The notes beneath the pieces are model-generated. The model had not been told where the DNA came from and made no database searches. It worked only from the letters and a program-made list of their open reading frames with translations. 64,000 nt of DNA from Heliocybe sulcata (lineage: Eukaryota > Basidiomycota > Agaricomycetes > Gloeophyllales > Gloeophyllaceae), in NCBI GenBank assembly GCA_004369045.1, contig ML213517.1:564757-628756 (forward strand). The letters are read 5' to 3'. The position numbers and the translations under genes were made by a program. Positions 1 through 11,200 of this stretch are shown here, piece after piece (position 1 is the first letter of the stretch; every line of letters begins with the position of its first letter).

Positions 1-1027
1 TCCTTGCAGGGCATGAGGTGAGTCTATTGCACTAATTGCGCGCTTTATGCCTCACCAAGTCCTAGACGACTGCCCACACGCTATGTTTTGCTTTGGGTCT
101 TCTTGCTTGTTACCCTGAGGAGCAAGACCTCCTCTATCAAGAAGTGAAGAATAGTGCGACGCCGGACGAGTTACCGGTTTGTAGGTTTTATCATTGCATG
201 TTCTATGCTAGTCTTGACTCTGCCTCGCATCAGACCTTCGATAAGATTAATTCATATCCTCGTTGTATGGCGTGAGTCTCGTCACCCTTCGAAGAGCACA
301 GCTAAAGAAGAATCGTCATTGTGCCTCTGCAGAGCGCTCTACGAGACGTTGAGGTTGTTCCCTCCGGTAGGTGCCACTTAAGCCACTTAACAGCCAATAT
401 CGAAGCCAGCACACATGCAGGTACCGGGCATACCGAAATACAGCGCCGAGGACACTACTCTGACTACCACCAAGGAGAGCGGAGAGAGCAAGACTATCTC
501 CATACCGGCTGGTGTGGATATTACCATAGACTGCATCGGTTTGCACCACAATCGTCAGTAACATCGTAGCCTTCGCTTACATGACTAAATACTAACTCCT
601 TGGTGATAGCTCGGTATTGGTCTGATCCGGACACATTCAGACCAGCCCGCTTCTTGGAGAAGGACTGGCCTAGGGATGCCTTCATGTCCTTCAGCGGGGG
701 TGAGTCCGTATCGCGGCTCGAGAAAGTCTACCATTGTTGATGTCTGTATAGGTCCGAGAGCGTGCATCGGCCGTCGATTCTTTGAATCGGAATCCGTGGC
801 AATGCTGGTCATGCTTGTATCGAGATACAGGATCGAGGTGATCGAAGAACCGCGGCATGGGTCGGAGACTTTGGAGCAGAGAAACGAGCGTGTGCTATCC
901 TGCAAGCTGGGACTGACTCTAACGTGAGCAGCCTTCTGAATATGTTATCCTGTACGACTGATTCGACTCTCATTTTCCCAGACCCGTCCGAGTCCCGTTG
1001 GTTTTCAGGCGAAGGGATGGTCAATGA
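1..1027 (+). CDS. Cytochrome P450 monooxygenase, 3' part (5' end outside window)
   Basis: This is the C-terminal half of a microsomal class II P450, a heme monooxygenase using electrons from P450 reductase. The window opens inside the I helix: bases 1-17 give LAGHE, followed by a GT-AG intron, and the next exon (66-176) continues TTAHTLCFALG. Further exons are 234-271, 333-366 (the K-helix ETLR), 421-553, 610-699 and two more. The PERF-like segment RPARFLEKDW precedes the heme-binding loop FSGGPRACIGRRF, where Cys is the axial heme ligand. The last exon ends in VPLVFRRRDGQ with the stop at 1025-1027. Sequence and intron positions match the complete P450 at 53095-55864, so the two are paralogues of one family. 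The substrate cannot be told. The reading frame is intact across all visible exons, so it is probably functional. Confidence 0.93.
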
Positions 1028-1248
1028 AGATGGCACACATAAATGTCGAGAGGCCAACGAAGCTGATATGATTTTGCGCATACTATTAGTTAATCATCTA
1101 TATGCTGTCGTGGTTTCCAGATGAGAGTAACCTGAAGCCACACTTTCCAGATCTCGGAACCCCGGGAAAGCTGTGCACTCTTAGGCCGGCATCTTCCGGC
1201 TCCTATCCCTCCCGCCACATTCAACTGAGCTTGATCCCCAGGACCAGG

Positions 1249-2548
1249 ATGCGAGCCCGCTATACCCCGGAGCAACTTGCTTTCCTCCGCAAACACCTAC
1301 CCGAGTACGAGCGGCGCAACACGACCTTCAAGAGAGGCGAGGCCAAAAAGTATGCGCACGATACAGCGCTGGAGTATATTGTTGAGTTTGGGTTGCCCGA
1401 GGAGTTGCAGGGGAGTGAGGAGGCGGAGGCTAGGTTGAAGGAGGTGGGTTACCCTGTATCTTTCGAGTTGGACTGATTGTCAAGTGGGAGTGGATAGCAA
1501 GTGTATAATTGGTACAAGAATACGACAAAGAGAACGCGGAGGAAGGCGGAAGATGAATGTGAGTGAATGCCTACGACATTTCCGGGTGTCCGCTTATACC
1601 GTTGTAGTTCTGTCATCCTTCCGAATCACACCTCAAATGCAATCGTATGAAATGACAACTGTGTCTAGCCCTATCGCTGGGTCGTCGACGCAAGTGATGG
1701 CCATGGATATTTCCTCGGACTCGCCATCCATCAGCCAGGCCACACCCGTCTCAGCTGGTGCTGTAAATGGGACTGCAGGAACGCCACAGCCATCTCATGC
1801 TTCTGTGACAAGCCCTATTACAATGAGCCTTGCCGACGCTCTGAACTCCGACGCCACGGACCCTGCGACACTATCTGCTTGCATGCAAGCGCACGCACGA
1901 GCTCGTGGTGGTCCTACTCCATTAAGTGGGGTAATCGATACCCTGTTCGAAGCAATACATAATCAGACGCGGAACAGGACGGGTCTCGCAGATCACATCA
2001 CGATCAGCACGACTACTGAACCATGCTATATGTTATTGCGGCGGTACAAGGAGGCTTCGGCGCTCTTTCCAGCTGCTGTGATGCACGCAGGGTTATCAGG
2101 GCCAGCTGCCGCGACAAAGGCACTCGAGATGAAGCTCCGAAAAGCTGCGGTATGGGTGCCGACAGTAACTGTTACTGCCAGTGGCAACAAGAAGGACGGG
2201 GCGGACTCCATGGCCGACGAGCTGGCACGGATCAACACAGACCGAAGACGGAGAGGCGAATTCATGGTGGACTCTTTCGTTCACTCCGCTGCGGTCGAAT
2301 TGCTGCTCCTGACTCGAGAAGGTCGGTGGTTCTCCGAGTCCACGGCGAGGGACGCGATGTGGGAGTCGGATGAGTCGGAGTGGCTGGCAGGTGCTATCAT
2401 TTTGCGCGGATTCATTAGGTGTAAGCCTTTGGAGAATCCGAAAAAACTGGAGTATGAGAGGTGGATTAGAGCCTATGAGGCTCGGTGGCGGGAGTTCAGA
2501 GATGAACATCGGCAAGCTATGATGGCTGTAAGACTGTCCCTTCTCTAG
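1249..2548 (+). CDS. Hypothetical protein with agaricomycete N-terminal Lys/Arg-rich module
   Basis: The function is unknown. The model has three exons: 1249-1443, 1498-1558 and 1608-2548 (1197 nt, 398 aa). The introns are GT-AG (GTGGGT...GATAG and GTGAGT...TGTAG) and all phases agree. The first intron removes an in-frame stop and joins the N-terminal module (RYTPEQLAFLRKHLPEYERR) to the conserved-looking VYNWYKNTTKRTRRKAED. From memory, this arrangement (a helical segment, a short WYKNT element, then a basic stretch) heads many Agaricomycete proteins of unknown role, where it may bind nucleic acid. After it comes a Ser/Thr-rich linker of about 90 residues, then a largely helical C-terminal part with GRWFSESTARDAMWESDESEWLAGAIILRG-like text split here only for description. 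No catalytic motif is visible. It may be a lineage-specific nuclear protein; that is inference. Confidence 0.7.
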
Positions 2549-3012
2549 TTGCACCAGATACTGACGTGGATGTATCGTCAGGAGATACTTATGGGTGCCA
2601 AGCAGGACATAGCTAGTGGCTGAGCGCTGAGGCTTGGCTGTAGTCCAAATCCAATGGATTGGCGTAGATACTGTTGCCTTGGGTTACAGAGTATTCCTCC
2701 TGATCCCGTCGAATATCTAAGATGTTTAGCTCGCATCCTGAGCGCTGAGCTCTTGAAGCTTGAAGCTTGACCCGCGATACTCGCTCGGGACATGATCTTG
2801 TTCGACGCCTCCGGTAATCCTATGGATAACCGGATAATCTCAAGTAAATCTTGATTACGTAAATCAGATGCTCGGATCTCTTGCCAGAGTCAAGTCCTGT
2901 CAAGTCCTCTTGCCTTCTTTCATGCTCTGCGAGCCTGTTGAGAGCGTCGGCGTTGGTGTATGAGCCCGACGGACTTTGCATACTAACGTTCCCGAAATTC
3001 CGCAACTGAGTT
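2549..3012. other. Intergenic, no gene seen
   Basis: No coding exon could be supported in this 464-bp gap. It holds short direct repeats (CAAGTCCT twice near 2890-2906 and TTGAAGC twice near 2753-2766) and is presumably the BRF1 promoter. No clear TATA box was seen. Confidence 0.6.
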
Positions 3013-5456
3013 ATGGTGCGTATCCTGTTAATCACGGAATTCTGCAGTGCTGAGTTGCTACCAGCCTGTCTGCACGGATTGCGGAGGAACTGTCATCGAA
3101 TACGATGCCGCAGCCGGAAACGGCTTCTGTGTACTATGTGGTACTGTCATCGAAGAAAACACAATCGTCTCGGAGGTGACGTTCGGGGAGACGTCCAATG
3201 GAGCGGCCATGGTCCAGGGATCATATGTCGGACTCGGGCAAAGTGAGTGGCAGCGATGACCAGACGTGTATCCATGGCGTTGATTTCACTAGCCCGAGCT
3301 CGCATGGGCGGACCACTCGGCAACAGAGGAAGTACTGAATCCCGAGAGCAGACGATCGCGAATGGTGAGGATATGCTGTGTGAGGTCCAGGCACTTACTG
3401 ACTATACTCTCGAAGCGAGCAGAAAGATTCAAGGTATCGCAAATGTCCTACGTCTGTCCGAGGTGGTTTGTTTAGCCGCGACGCGTCTTTACACGCTGGC
3501 TGTGGAGCACAAATTCACGAAAGGCCGAAAGAGCCTTAATGTTGTAGCAGTATGCTTATATGTCGCTTGTCGGCAAAAGGAAACCAAGAACTACATGCTA
3601 ATAGACTTTTCAGATCTGCTGCAGGTATACTTGTTCGCACTCCTTCCCTTCCGATGCGCATATACTTACCTTACGGCTTCAGGTCAACGTGTTTGAGCTG
3701 GGTCACACCTATCTGCAGCTAGTACAGACTCTCAACCTCCGTCTACCTCTCGTCGATCCGTCCCACTACATCTCCCGCTTTGCTGCCCTCCTTGAATTTG
3801 GCGAAGAAACCCACAAAGTCGCCATGGACGCCGTCCGTATCGTGCAGCGGTTTGACCGCGACTGGATGACGAAGGGGCGACGTCCCGCAGGCATATGCGG
3901 CGCCTCGCTCCTTCTCGCTGCGCGCATGAACAACTTCCGGCGGTCAGTGGAGGAAATTGTTCAGGTCGTAAAGATCGGGGACATGACGCTCAGGAAGCGC
4001 CTCGAGGAGTTCAAGCGCACGGGCAGTGCGGCACTGACGGTGAGCGACTTCAGGAACGTGTGGTTGGAGGACGAGATGGAGCCCCCGGCATTCACGCGGG
4101 CGAGGGAAAGGGAGGAGAAGGAGAGGGAAGAAAGGGAGAATCCGGAAAAGGCGAGAGAGGCGAGAGAGGCGAAGGAGAAGAAGAGAAAGAAGGGGAAGAG
4201 AAAGAAGAGAAAGAGAGGCGAGGTTAGTGATGAGGAGATGGAGGGCATGGGGGAGGCGGTGCCTATGGATATCTTGCCCGCTGAACCAGAACCGCCGCGT
4301 CCTCAAATTGATCCTGTGCTCTTAAACCAGGGTATTCTAGCTGGCACTGCGATGGAACCGTCCCTTGAGCCTCCGCAGGGGCCGTCTATGCCACCTCCGC
4401 TCTTCTTGCCAGAATATCATCCAGACGACCCTCCGATTGACCCCAGCACCGCCAACATCGACCCTGCTCTCCTGCCCTCCCCTACACAACATCCATCTCA
4501 CTCCTCCAGTGCGGACATGCTCACGCTAACTCCACCTCCACCACCCGATCCAGTTGACCAGCAGGCAAATGAAGTCCTCGCGCAGGAAGTCGCGAGTTTC
4601 CTGCTAAATTCGCAGGGAACGCAATTGACGGAAGTCCTCGATGACCGTGAACGAGCACGGTTAGCTCAGATAGGCGAAGTAGACGAGCTCATGGGATTGG
4701 ACGAAGCTGAGCTGGATGGGTTCATACTCAGTGAGGACGAAGTTAAGATCAAGGAGCGCGTGTGGGTTGAGCTGAACAAGGAGTATTTGGAGGCAATTGC
4801 AGGTACGTATATGATTGAGTTCGATGCAAAGAATTCCTGTCGTTGACTAGTGGCCATAGCTAGAGGAGATCTACAGGAGTCGGCTGAGAAGAAAAGCAAA
4901 AGCAAGAAGGTTCGTATCACGCTGGGAGCAAAATTCTGCTTCATCTCAGTTCCTCGTCCCGTTTCTTCCTGCTCACTCCTCATGCTTCTTTTAGCGACGC
5001 AAGACGGATAATAAGCCCAGAGACGCATCCACGCCAAGCGGAAGCACACCAGGCGAAGCCGTCCGCAACCTCATCAAGAAAAGCTCGAAATACAGTAAAC
5101 GGATCAACTATGATGCGCTCAAAGATATCTTCGACAAGACTGACGATGGGGCAGAAATTAATCTCGACGACAAGGACGACATGTATACTCTGGATGACAA
5201 AGATGACAAGAGCGATGGTGAGGGCATGCTTGTCGTGGAAGAGGGCGGAGGCGGCGTCGGCACGCTCTCCCAGCCACCTTCCGTGCGTCGATCGCCTAAC
5301 GCGCCGCAAGAACCGGTGCCGATGGACGAAGACGTCGAAGACGAGGACGCTGAAGGCGAGGAGGACGATGACAAGGGTGGAGAATATTCCCGCTGGCGCA
5401 CCCAGGAGGGAGAAGAGTATCACAACTGGGAAGACGCGTACGAGCAGGAAATTTGA
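3013..5456 (+). CDS. BRF1: BRF1, TFIIB-related subunit of TFIIIB
   Basis: BRF1 recruits RNA polymerase III to tRNA and 5S genes as part of TFIIIB (with TBP and Bdp1) in the nucleus. Seven exons are proposed: 3013-3015, 3065-3242, 3293-3364, 3416-3624, 3683-4802, 4860-4909 and 4995-5456 (2094 nt, 697 aa). The N-terminal zinc ribbon is VCTDCGGTVIEY ... FCVLCGTV. Two cyclin folds follow: RLSEVVCLAATRLY ... NVVAVCLYVACRQKE and ISRFAALLEFGEE ... RRPAGICGASLLLAAR. A long, very charged K/E/R linker (polypurine DNA) comes next. The Brf1-specific C-terminal homology block is present (ELNKEYLEAIA and KYSKRINYDALKDIFD). An acidic tail ends the protein. The start is unusual: the only ATG that gives a full zinc ribbon is a 3-nt exon directly followed by an intron (MPVCTDCGG after splicing). 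Confidence 0.95.
4101..4223 (+). repeat. Polypurine tract inside BRF1
   Basis: Nearly every base on the + strand is A or G over about 120 nt. It encodes an E/R/K-rich charged helix (EREEKEREERE-like) linking the cyclin folds to the C-terminal Brf1 homology region. Simple-sequence character; it could adopt triplex structure, but that is inference. Confidence 0.75.
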
Positions 5457-5740
5457 TGCCTATGGTTCAAGTCTATCATTATTACACATTAACCTATTTT
5501 CATGTAGCAAACAGCAGCAGCCATGCCATTTCGTATTGGTTGGGGGAATCGAATATTGCGGTGCAGTCGTACATGCGGCATGCGGTATGCAGGGTGGGGA
5601 GGATAATGATAATGAGATTCAAAAGCGACAACAAAGAGCATCGACAACGAGAGCAGAACAGCGAAGAGTTTTATTGTCCCAGCAGCACCCATCACATCCA
5701 TAAGGACACAAGTTGCAATGGGTAGTCTGAAGCACTACCC

Positions 5741-7530
5741 TCACTTCCCTTGAGGAGGGCCACCACGACCGCGTCCCCCAGGCCCACCACGTCCACCACG
5801 GAAGCCGCCGCGCATATCACGACCAGGACCGTTCATAGGGCGATTGCTCGGCGGGCGCTCGCCCCGCTCCTTCTTAGTCTCCACAACAATGCGCGCCTGC
5901 CCGCCACCCTCCACGTCGATCCGGATACCGCCCTCCCCGCCGACAGGAACAGGCAGCGACGCGATGATCGCGCGCTTCGCAGAGTTAATATCCACAAAGT
6001 CGAGGAACGCGCAAGCCTTGTTGCGTACGATCTCGACGTCCTTGACTTGCCCGAAGCGTTGAGTGAGTGCCTGGGTCAAAGCCGTCTGCGAGACGTTCTC
6101 GGTCACGCCCTATTTCACGGTTTGTCAGCATCAGCAAACATGACATTCGCGCGAGCTATACTACCTTCACGAAACAAGACGCATGTGTGATGTTCTGCGC
6201 AGCAGCAACCGCGTTCTGCGGTTCCCGTTGCTGCGGACCCCTCGGCGGACCCTGTCCAGCCACGGGCGTCTGTGCGCTGCTCCTCGGCGTCATAGGACTA
6301 GTAGGCACTTCGCTCGTGCCCCGGCTCTCAGTCGCGACCGCCGCGCCCCACTTCTTCGCGTTATTCGCAGCGAGGTTCGCCCAGGTCTTGGGCTGGGGCG
6401 GCTGCGCGGGAGGCAAGGACGGGGGAGCAACAGGAGCAGGAGAGACAGTAGTAGCTGCGGGCTCAGGCTCGGGCGCGGTGGTGGGCGGCTCCGGGGTGAG
6501 CTCGGGCTTAGCCTCAGGCTCGGGTTCTGGTTCGGGAGGCGCGGCGCCGTTGCCGTTAACGTGGGGGGCAAGGGCGGCGGGCTCAGAGGGCGCGGGTGTA
6601 GCGGGTGCGGGCTCAGGGATAACAGTTTTGGGCGGCTCCTCGGGCACAGGCGTAGGCGCGGAGGGCGCGGGTTCAGGTTCGGGCTCCGCAGGCGGAGGTG
6701 GCGACGGACTGGGTTCGACTAGCGTAGGCTCCGATGCTTGCTGGACGGGTGCGGCCGCGGGCGTCTGGACAGCCGGGGCGGAGGCAATAGGCTCGGCCGT
6801 GTCGGAGGCGGCGTCGGACTCGACAGTCTCTTCCTTGAGGAAGCGGAAGATGTCGTTGAGGACGAAGTAGCCGTTGGGCTGCTCGGCGAGGAAGAAGGTC
6901 TGCACGAATTTGCGCCATTCTTCGCCGCGGTTAGACATTTCGCCGATGACTTGGATGATGATCCCGCCTGAGGCGGAAGATTGTGCGTCGACGGAGTGGA
7001 TGAATACTTTGCAGTCCTGGAAGCCTATCGAGGTGATTTTGTTGTGGATTTCCTGGGTAAGGGTTAGTGACACGATTGCAGATATCAGAACTGATTCGAG
7101 AGCAAAAGGACTGCGGAGACCACGCATATACCATCCAATCCACGGATGAGACCACTGATATCCTCGTATAAAAGCATCGGACACATCTGCCTGCATATAA
7201 CACAGACGAATGTGAGGTTATGCGAGGTTATCAACGATACCTGGTTATTGTTTGGCACTCTTCCATAGTTCAAGAGATGTCATGATACGCAGAAGTGGTC
7301 AAATATCAGAGATGTGCTAAACCACATACCTGTTGACCGTAACATGGTTTGCCGTCTTCTCCCTCAACGCCATGGATGAAGGTAGAGGCTTTTGTATAAA
7401 ACCGATGCAGTCTATTCGGCTGCTGGTTCACATAAGTGTAGTACTGCGGCACAAACTGCCATCCGACTTCAGAAGGTACGACGTTCTGGTGAATACTGGA
7501 AGATGTACTCGTCGTGGTCGTGTTCGACAT
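5741..7530 (-). CDS. G3BP: G3BP-like stress-granule protein (NTF2 + RRM + RGG)
   Basis: Fungal G3BP orthologue (Nxt3 in fission yeast, related to Bre5), an mRNA-binding protein of stress granules that also partners the Ubp3-type deubiquitinase. Exons on the minus strand are 7530-7330, 7052-6165 and 6109-5741 (1458 nt, 485 aa). Residues about 15-135 form the NTF2-like domain: VGWQFVPQYYTYVN, then GQQ|EIHNKITSIGF across the first intron, then VDAQSSASGGIIIQVIGEMS and FVLNDIFRF. A long Pro/Glu/Ala-rich acidic linker follows. The RRM is split by an intron (THASCFVK|GVTENVSQTAL ... ACAFLDFVD), and the tail is RGG-rich (MRGGFRGGRGG). The first intron is about 277 nt, several times the local norm. 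The gene converges on BRF1 with 284 bp between stops. Confidence 0.93.
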
Positions 7531-8223
7531 GGCGGTGTTCTAGGCAGCGTCAGACGACAACCAGCATGAAAAGCAGTTGCACTTACGGACCAGAAGACGG
7601 ATAGTAAGCCTATAATCTGTGATAGAGGAGGTGGGCGACGGTGAGCAATGGAAGGCTCGGTGGGTGCGATGACGGTGCGAGGGTTCCAACCTTTTCCACA
7701 AAACTTGGGCGACGCGTCCCGGAGCTTGCCGGTCCGCTTAATTACATAAGGAATTAATTAAATCTTGAATCTCCGCGAACGTTTGGCAACGAAGGGCCTT
7801 GTGTAGTCTTCTTGTAATAATAATAGAGAATCTATTGTACATTAGGAATCTGAGTGGGGTCATTGTACGAATAGCGTACATATCTCTGAATGTGGGTTTT
7901 CTCAATAATGACAGCTGATTGTACTGGAGTAAGCCTTCAGACAGACAACCTCAATCATTCGTACCGTATAATGGTTCAATCAACATACAGCCTCTCCTCT
8001 CGGTGATATGGAATCTTGGGTCCCAATGACTTGAATGGTAGAAATAAGTATGCTTGAAATGGGCAATCTAGATGCCATATAAGGAGTCGTGAGCATTCTG
8101 ACATCACAACACAGCAACTTCGGCTAACTCCGCTCCTAATCACGCTTCGGACAAGTAGATACTGCATGGGGCGGTGGCTAGTCTAGCATTTTCTTGTCTT
8201 TCACCGCTACCGCCACCATAATC
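7531..8223. other. Intergenic between divergent G3BP-like and het-C genes
   Basis: No gene seen. The stretch should hold the promoters of both flanking, divergently transcribed genes. An AT-rich element (TTAATTACATAAGG and TTAATTAAAT near 7738-7765) stands out, but no specific operator can be named. Confidence 0.5.
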
Positions 8224-11200
8224 ATGGGCGCAACCACTGGCAGCACAAGGTTTTTGTTTCTCATTTGTATACTATTTGTCTCCCTCAGCAGCGTGCACGC
8301 GTTCGGCGCGGGCAATATCCCTTCGTGAGTCCGGAGTTGTGGCGTCCGAATCTTCTGTTAATAAACGATCGACGGCTCTGTGTAGGTTCGCCTATCTGGA
8401 GGGCAAAGCCTTTAGACATGGCGATATTGTGCGTGTTCAGGCTTTCAGATGGCCTCAGTGCTGATGTTCGGATGGTCGATGTTTACAGGAAGACACCCTT
8501 GCCGAACTGATCAAGAAAGGCGGCGGGGGAGGAGGCATCGCCGCTCTTGGCAGCTTGATAGGGAGAGGAGGATCAAAATTTGGAGGCCTGGATGTGAAAC
8601 GGGTGTACTTTGGGTGCGTTGACATGCACCTGGATGTGATTTGTCTGGAATTTATGAAATATCTTTGAAGAAATTGGCTCAGGGACTACAGTCAGGTAGT
8701 TGATACGAGGATGGCTAGTAAGATGCTGTGCTCATAATGATACTAAATAGGCGGTCGACATCGCTGGTCTTAAGAAACTACAACTGGCGGTCCGTTTGAT
8801 TCACTTCCTCATCCTCTCCCCTGTTCCACCTCTTAATCAACGATTGCACTTAAGACGATCATTAACCTATGCATGATCCTCGGCTTCCTCGCGCACGGCT
8901 ACGCTACCCACGAGTTCGAGGTCACCGAGGAGAGGCTGGGGTGCTACCTCCCCGTACGTACATTTCCTCCAACTTTCCTCGCAGCGCCGTCCGATATTGA
9001 TTTTAATGCTTGGGCTGACAGACGGAGCACATCGACAACCCGAAAGGCTACGGCGAAGGTGAAGATGCAAGGAAGTACGATCGCCGACTCAGGGGGCCTG
9101 TCAACGTACGCCACTCATCTCCCGCTCTTCTATCCCATAGTCTCACCTGATTCATGTGTAGCCCCAAGAACTAGAAGTAGATCCGCGCACTGGTATGAAG
9201 AACTACATCGCGAACGGTGCGTCTTCCGCTTCTCTCCATCCTCTTTCTTCCTTACCTCTCTCATCCCTTCTCACACATTTTACCGACCATGAGCTCACTT
9301 CGTTCGACAGAGAACGGCTCGTGGGACACCTCAAAAGCCCTCGTCCGGCGCACACTCGAGCAGTGCATCCATCTCGGACGGCAGGCAAGCGCACAAGGGC
9401 GAAAGCAGGACCTGTATGAGAGTTATAGGCTACTGGGGCAGGCAGTAAGTATCCTCCTTCCCCTATTCCCACCTCCGTATGCTTCCAGACCCCCTTTTCC
9501 TGATAATTTGTGACTGCTCTGCAGTTGCACACCCTTGAAGACTTTCCTGCCCACTCGAACTTCTGCGAGCTCGCGCTGGTCTCGATGGGCCACCAGGATG
9601 TGTTCGTGCATGTTGGTGATCAGGTGAGGATACAGGCGGGTAATGGGCGGTGGGTTGCGCCGCTTGTAACCGGTGCGTACCCTTCTTATAGCGGACGGCC
9701 TCTATGGCGCCGATCAAGTAAGGGTCACACTGACGTGGATGCATAATTAGGGACGTTCGGGTCGAGCGATTTCATACATAGTTTGCTGGGAGGTGAGTGG
9801 TATTCGGAGATGATTCTGCATCATTCACGCGCTGATGTGCGATGTCGGAGATTAGAGGCGACCGATCACATCGTATGTCCCACACCTTCAAGTCTTCGAC
9901 TGACAGCTGACATAGGCTGGGCATTTTTAGAGCGAGGTAAACACGCCGAGTATTTTATATTAGTGTGCGTATGGCTGATCTTTTGATTTGACGACAGGCA
10001 TCCGTCTCTGACCTTAACCGCGAGCTTAACAACGCCACCGCAAAATCGCGCTCGATGGGAGGCGGAACGTCGCCTTCGGATGTTCTCCGCGACATGCTAT
10101 TTAAGCTCCCTGGTGGAGGTGGGGGTGAGATGTCTAGGGAGATGGTAAGTGGCCCGAAATTTACAGTCTAATTCCGAGTAAAAAATGCGTGAAGTTAATG
10201 TGTTGACGGCTGTACCTGACGTAGGAGAGCGTGGAACGGATTAGGGCGGGTCCCTCCCAGCCTGGGTCGAAGAGGCCTGAGGATATGAGCCCACAGGAAA
10301 TACATGCGGTGCTGTGGCAGGTTCTGACGTTTAGGGATTCTGGTGCGTCTCTGTGTCGTTGGCCTTATTCTTTGATTATAATCCTGATCGGATGAATAAC
10401 GTAGTTGTGAAGAAGATCGAGAAGACCATTGGTTAGTCTTATATTCAGGGTCAAGTGTAGATGGTGGTTTGCTAACATGGGTGGGGACGCGTAGAGAAGA
10501 TCCCTGGTCTGGGGCCGTTGATTGAGAAATTGATGGAGTCTATACAAGGTACGTGCTACGCTACCCTCTTTGCTGAGCGGTTTCGGTTGACACACGGGCT
10601 GTCCTAGTGTTCATCTACACGACTCTCGAGGTAAGCCGCGCCACGTATGAGCTAATAGTAGCAAGTTCTAAAGGAATGGATAGCCGTACTTGAAGCCGCT
10701 GATGAAAGTTGCGACGGATGGGTTGATGTCTGCGTCTGGGGAGGTCATTAATACGCATGATCAGTATGAGGTACGCCGTCTGCTCGCTTACCTTGGGTGA
10801 TGGCTCATTAACTGACGGCTCGAGTTAGGTCTTCAATGACCCGCGTGCTGTACGTGTTTTGAATATAATATGTCTGCTTCGTGTTGCTGATAGGATGGCT
10901 GATTACAGTCGGATCCGACCCATTCATTCTTGAGCAAGGACCACTTCGTACGTCAGTCACACCGAGTGGCTAGCCACTGAAGTTCATGTCGTCTCCCTCT
11001 TAGAACCTTATTCTGAATGAGCCCGCAGGGCAGTTGGCTAAGATTGTAGTGGTATGCATTTATTCTCCAGCTGGGATGATGTTAATATTAGACATGCTGA
11101 CGTTGTGGATTATATAGGCTCATACTGTCAGTCTGGTTGTCAAAGCCTGGGATGACCCCAACATGAACGTGCACCAGGTCACCGAGGATATCCTGCAATG

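Noticed and set aside
6067-6870. Long open frame opposite the G3BP-like gene (267 codons, Gly/Ser/Ala-rich)
   Set aside because: It is the antisense of the Pro/Glu-rich linker; such shadows are expected in GC-rich, repetitive coding DNA and it has no family features.
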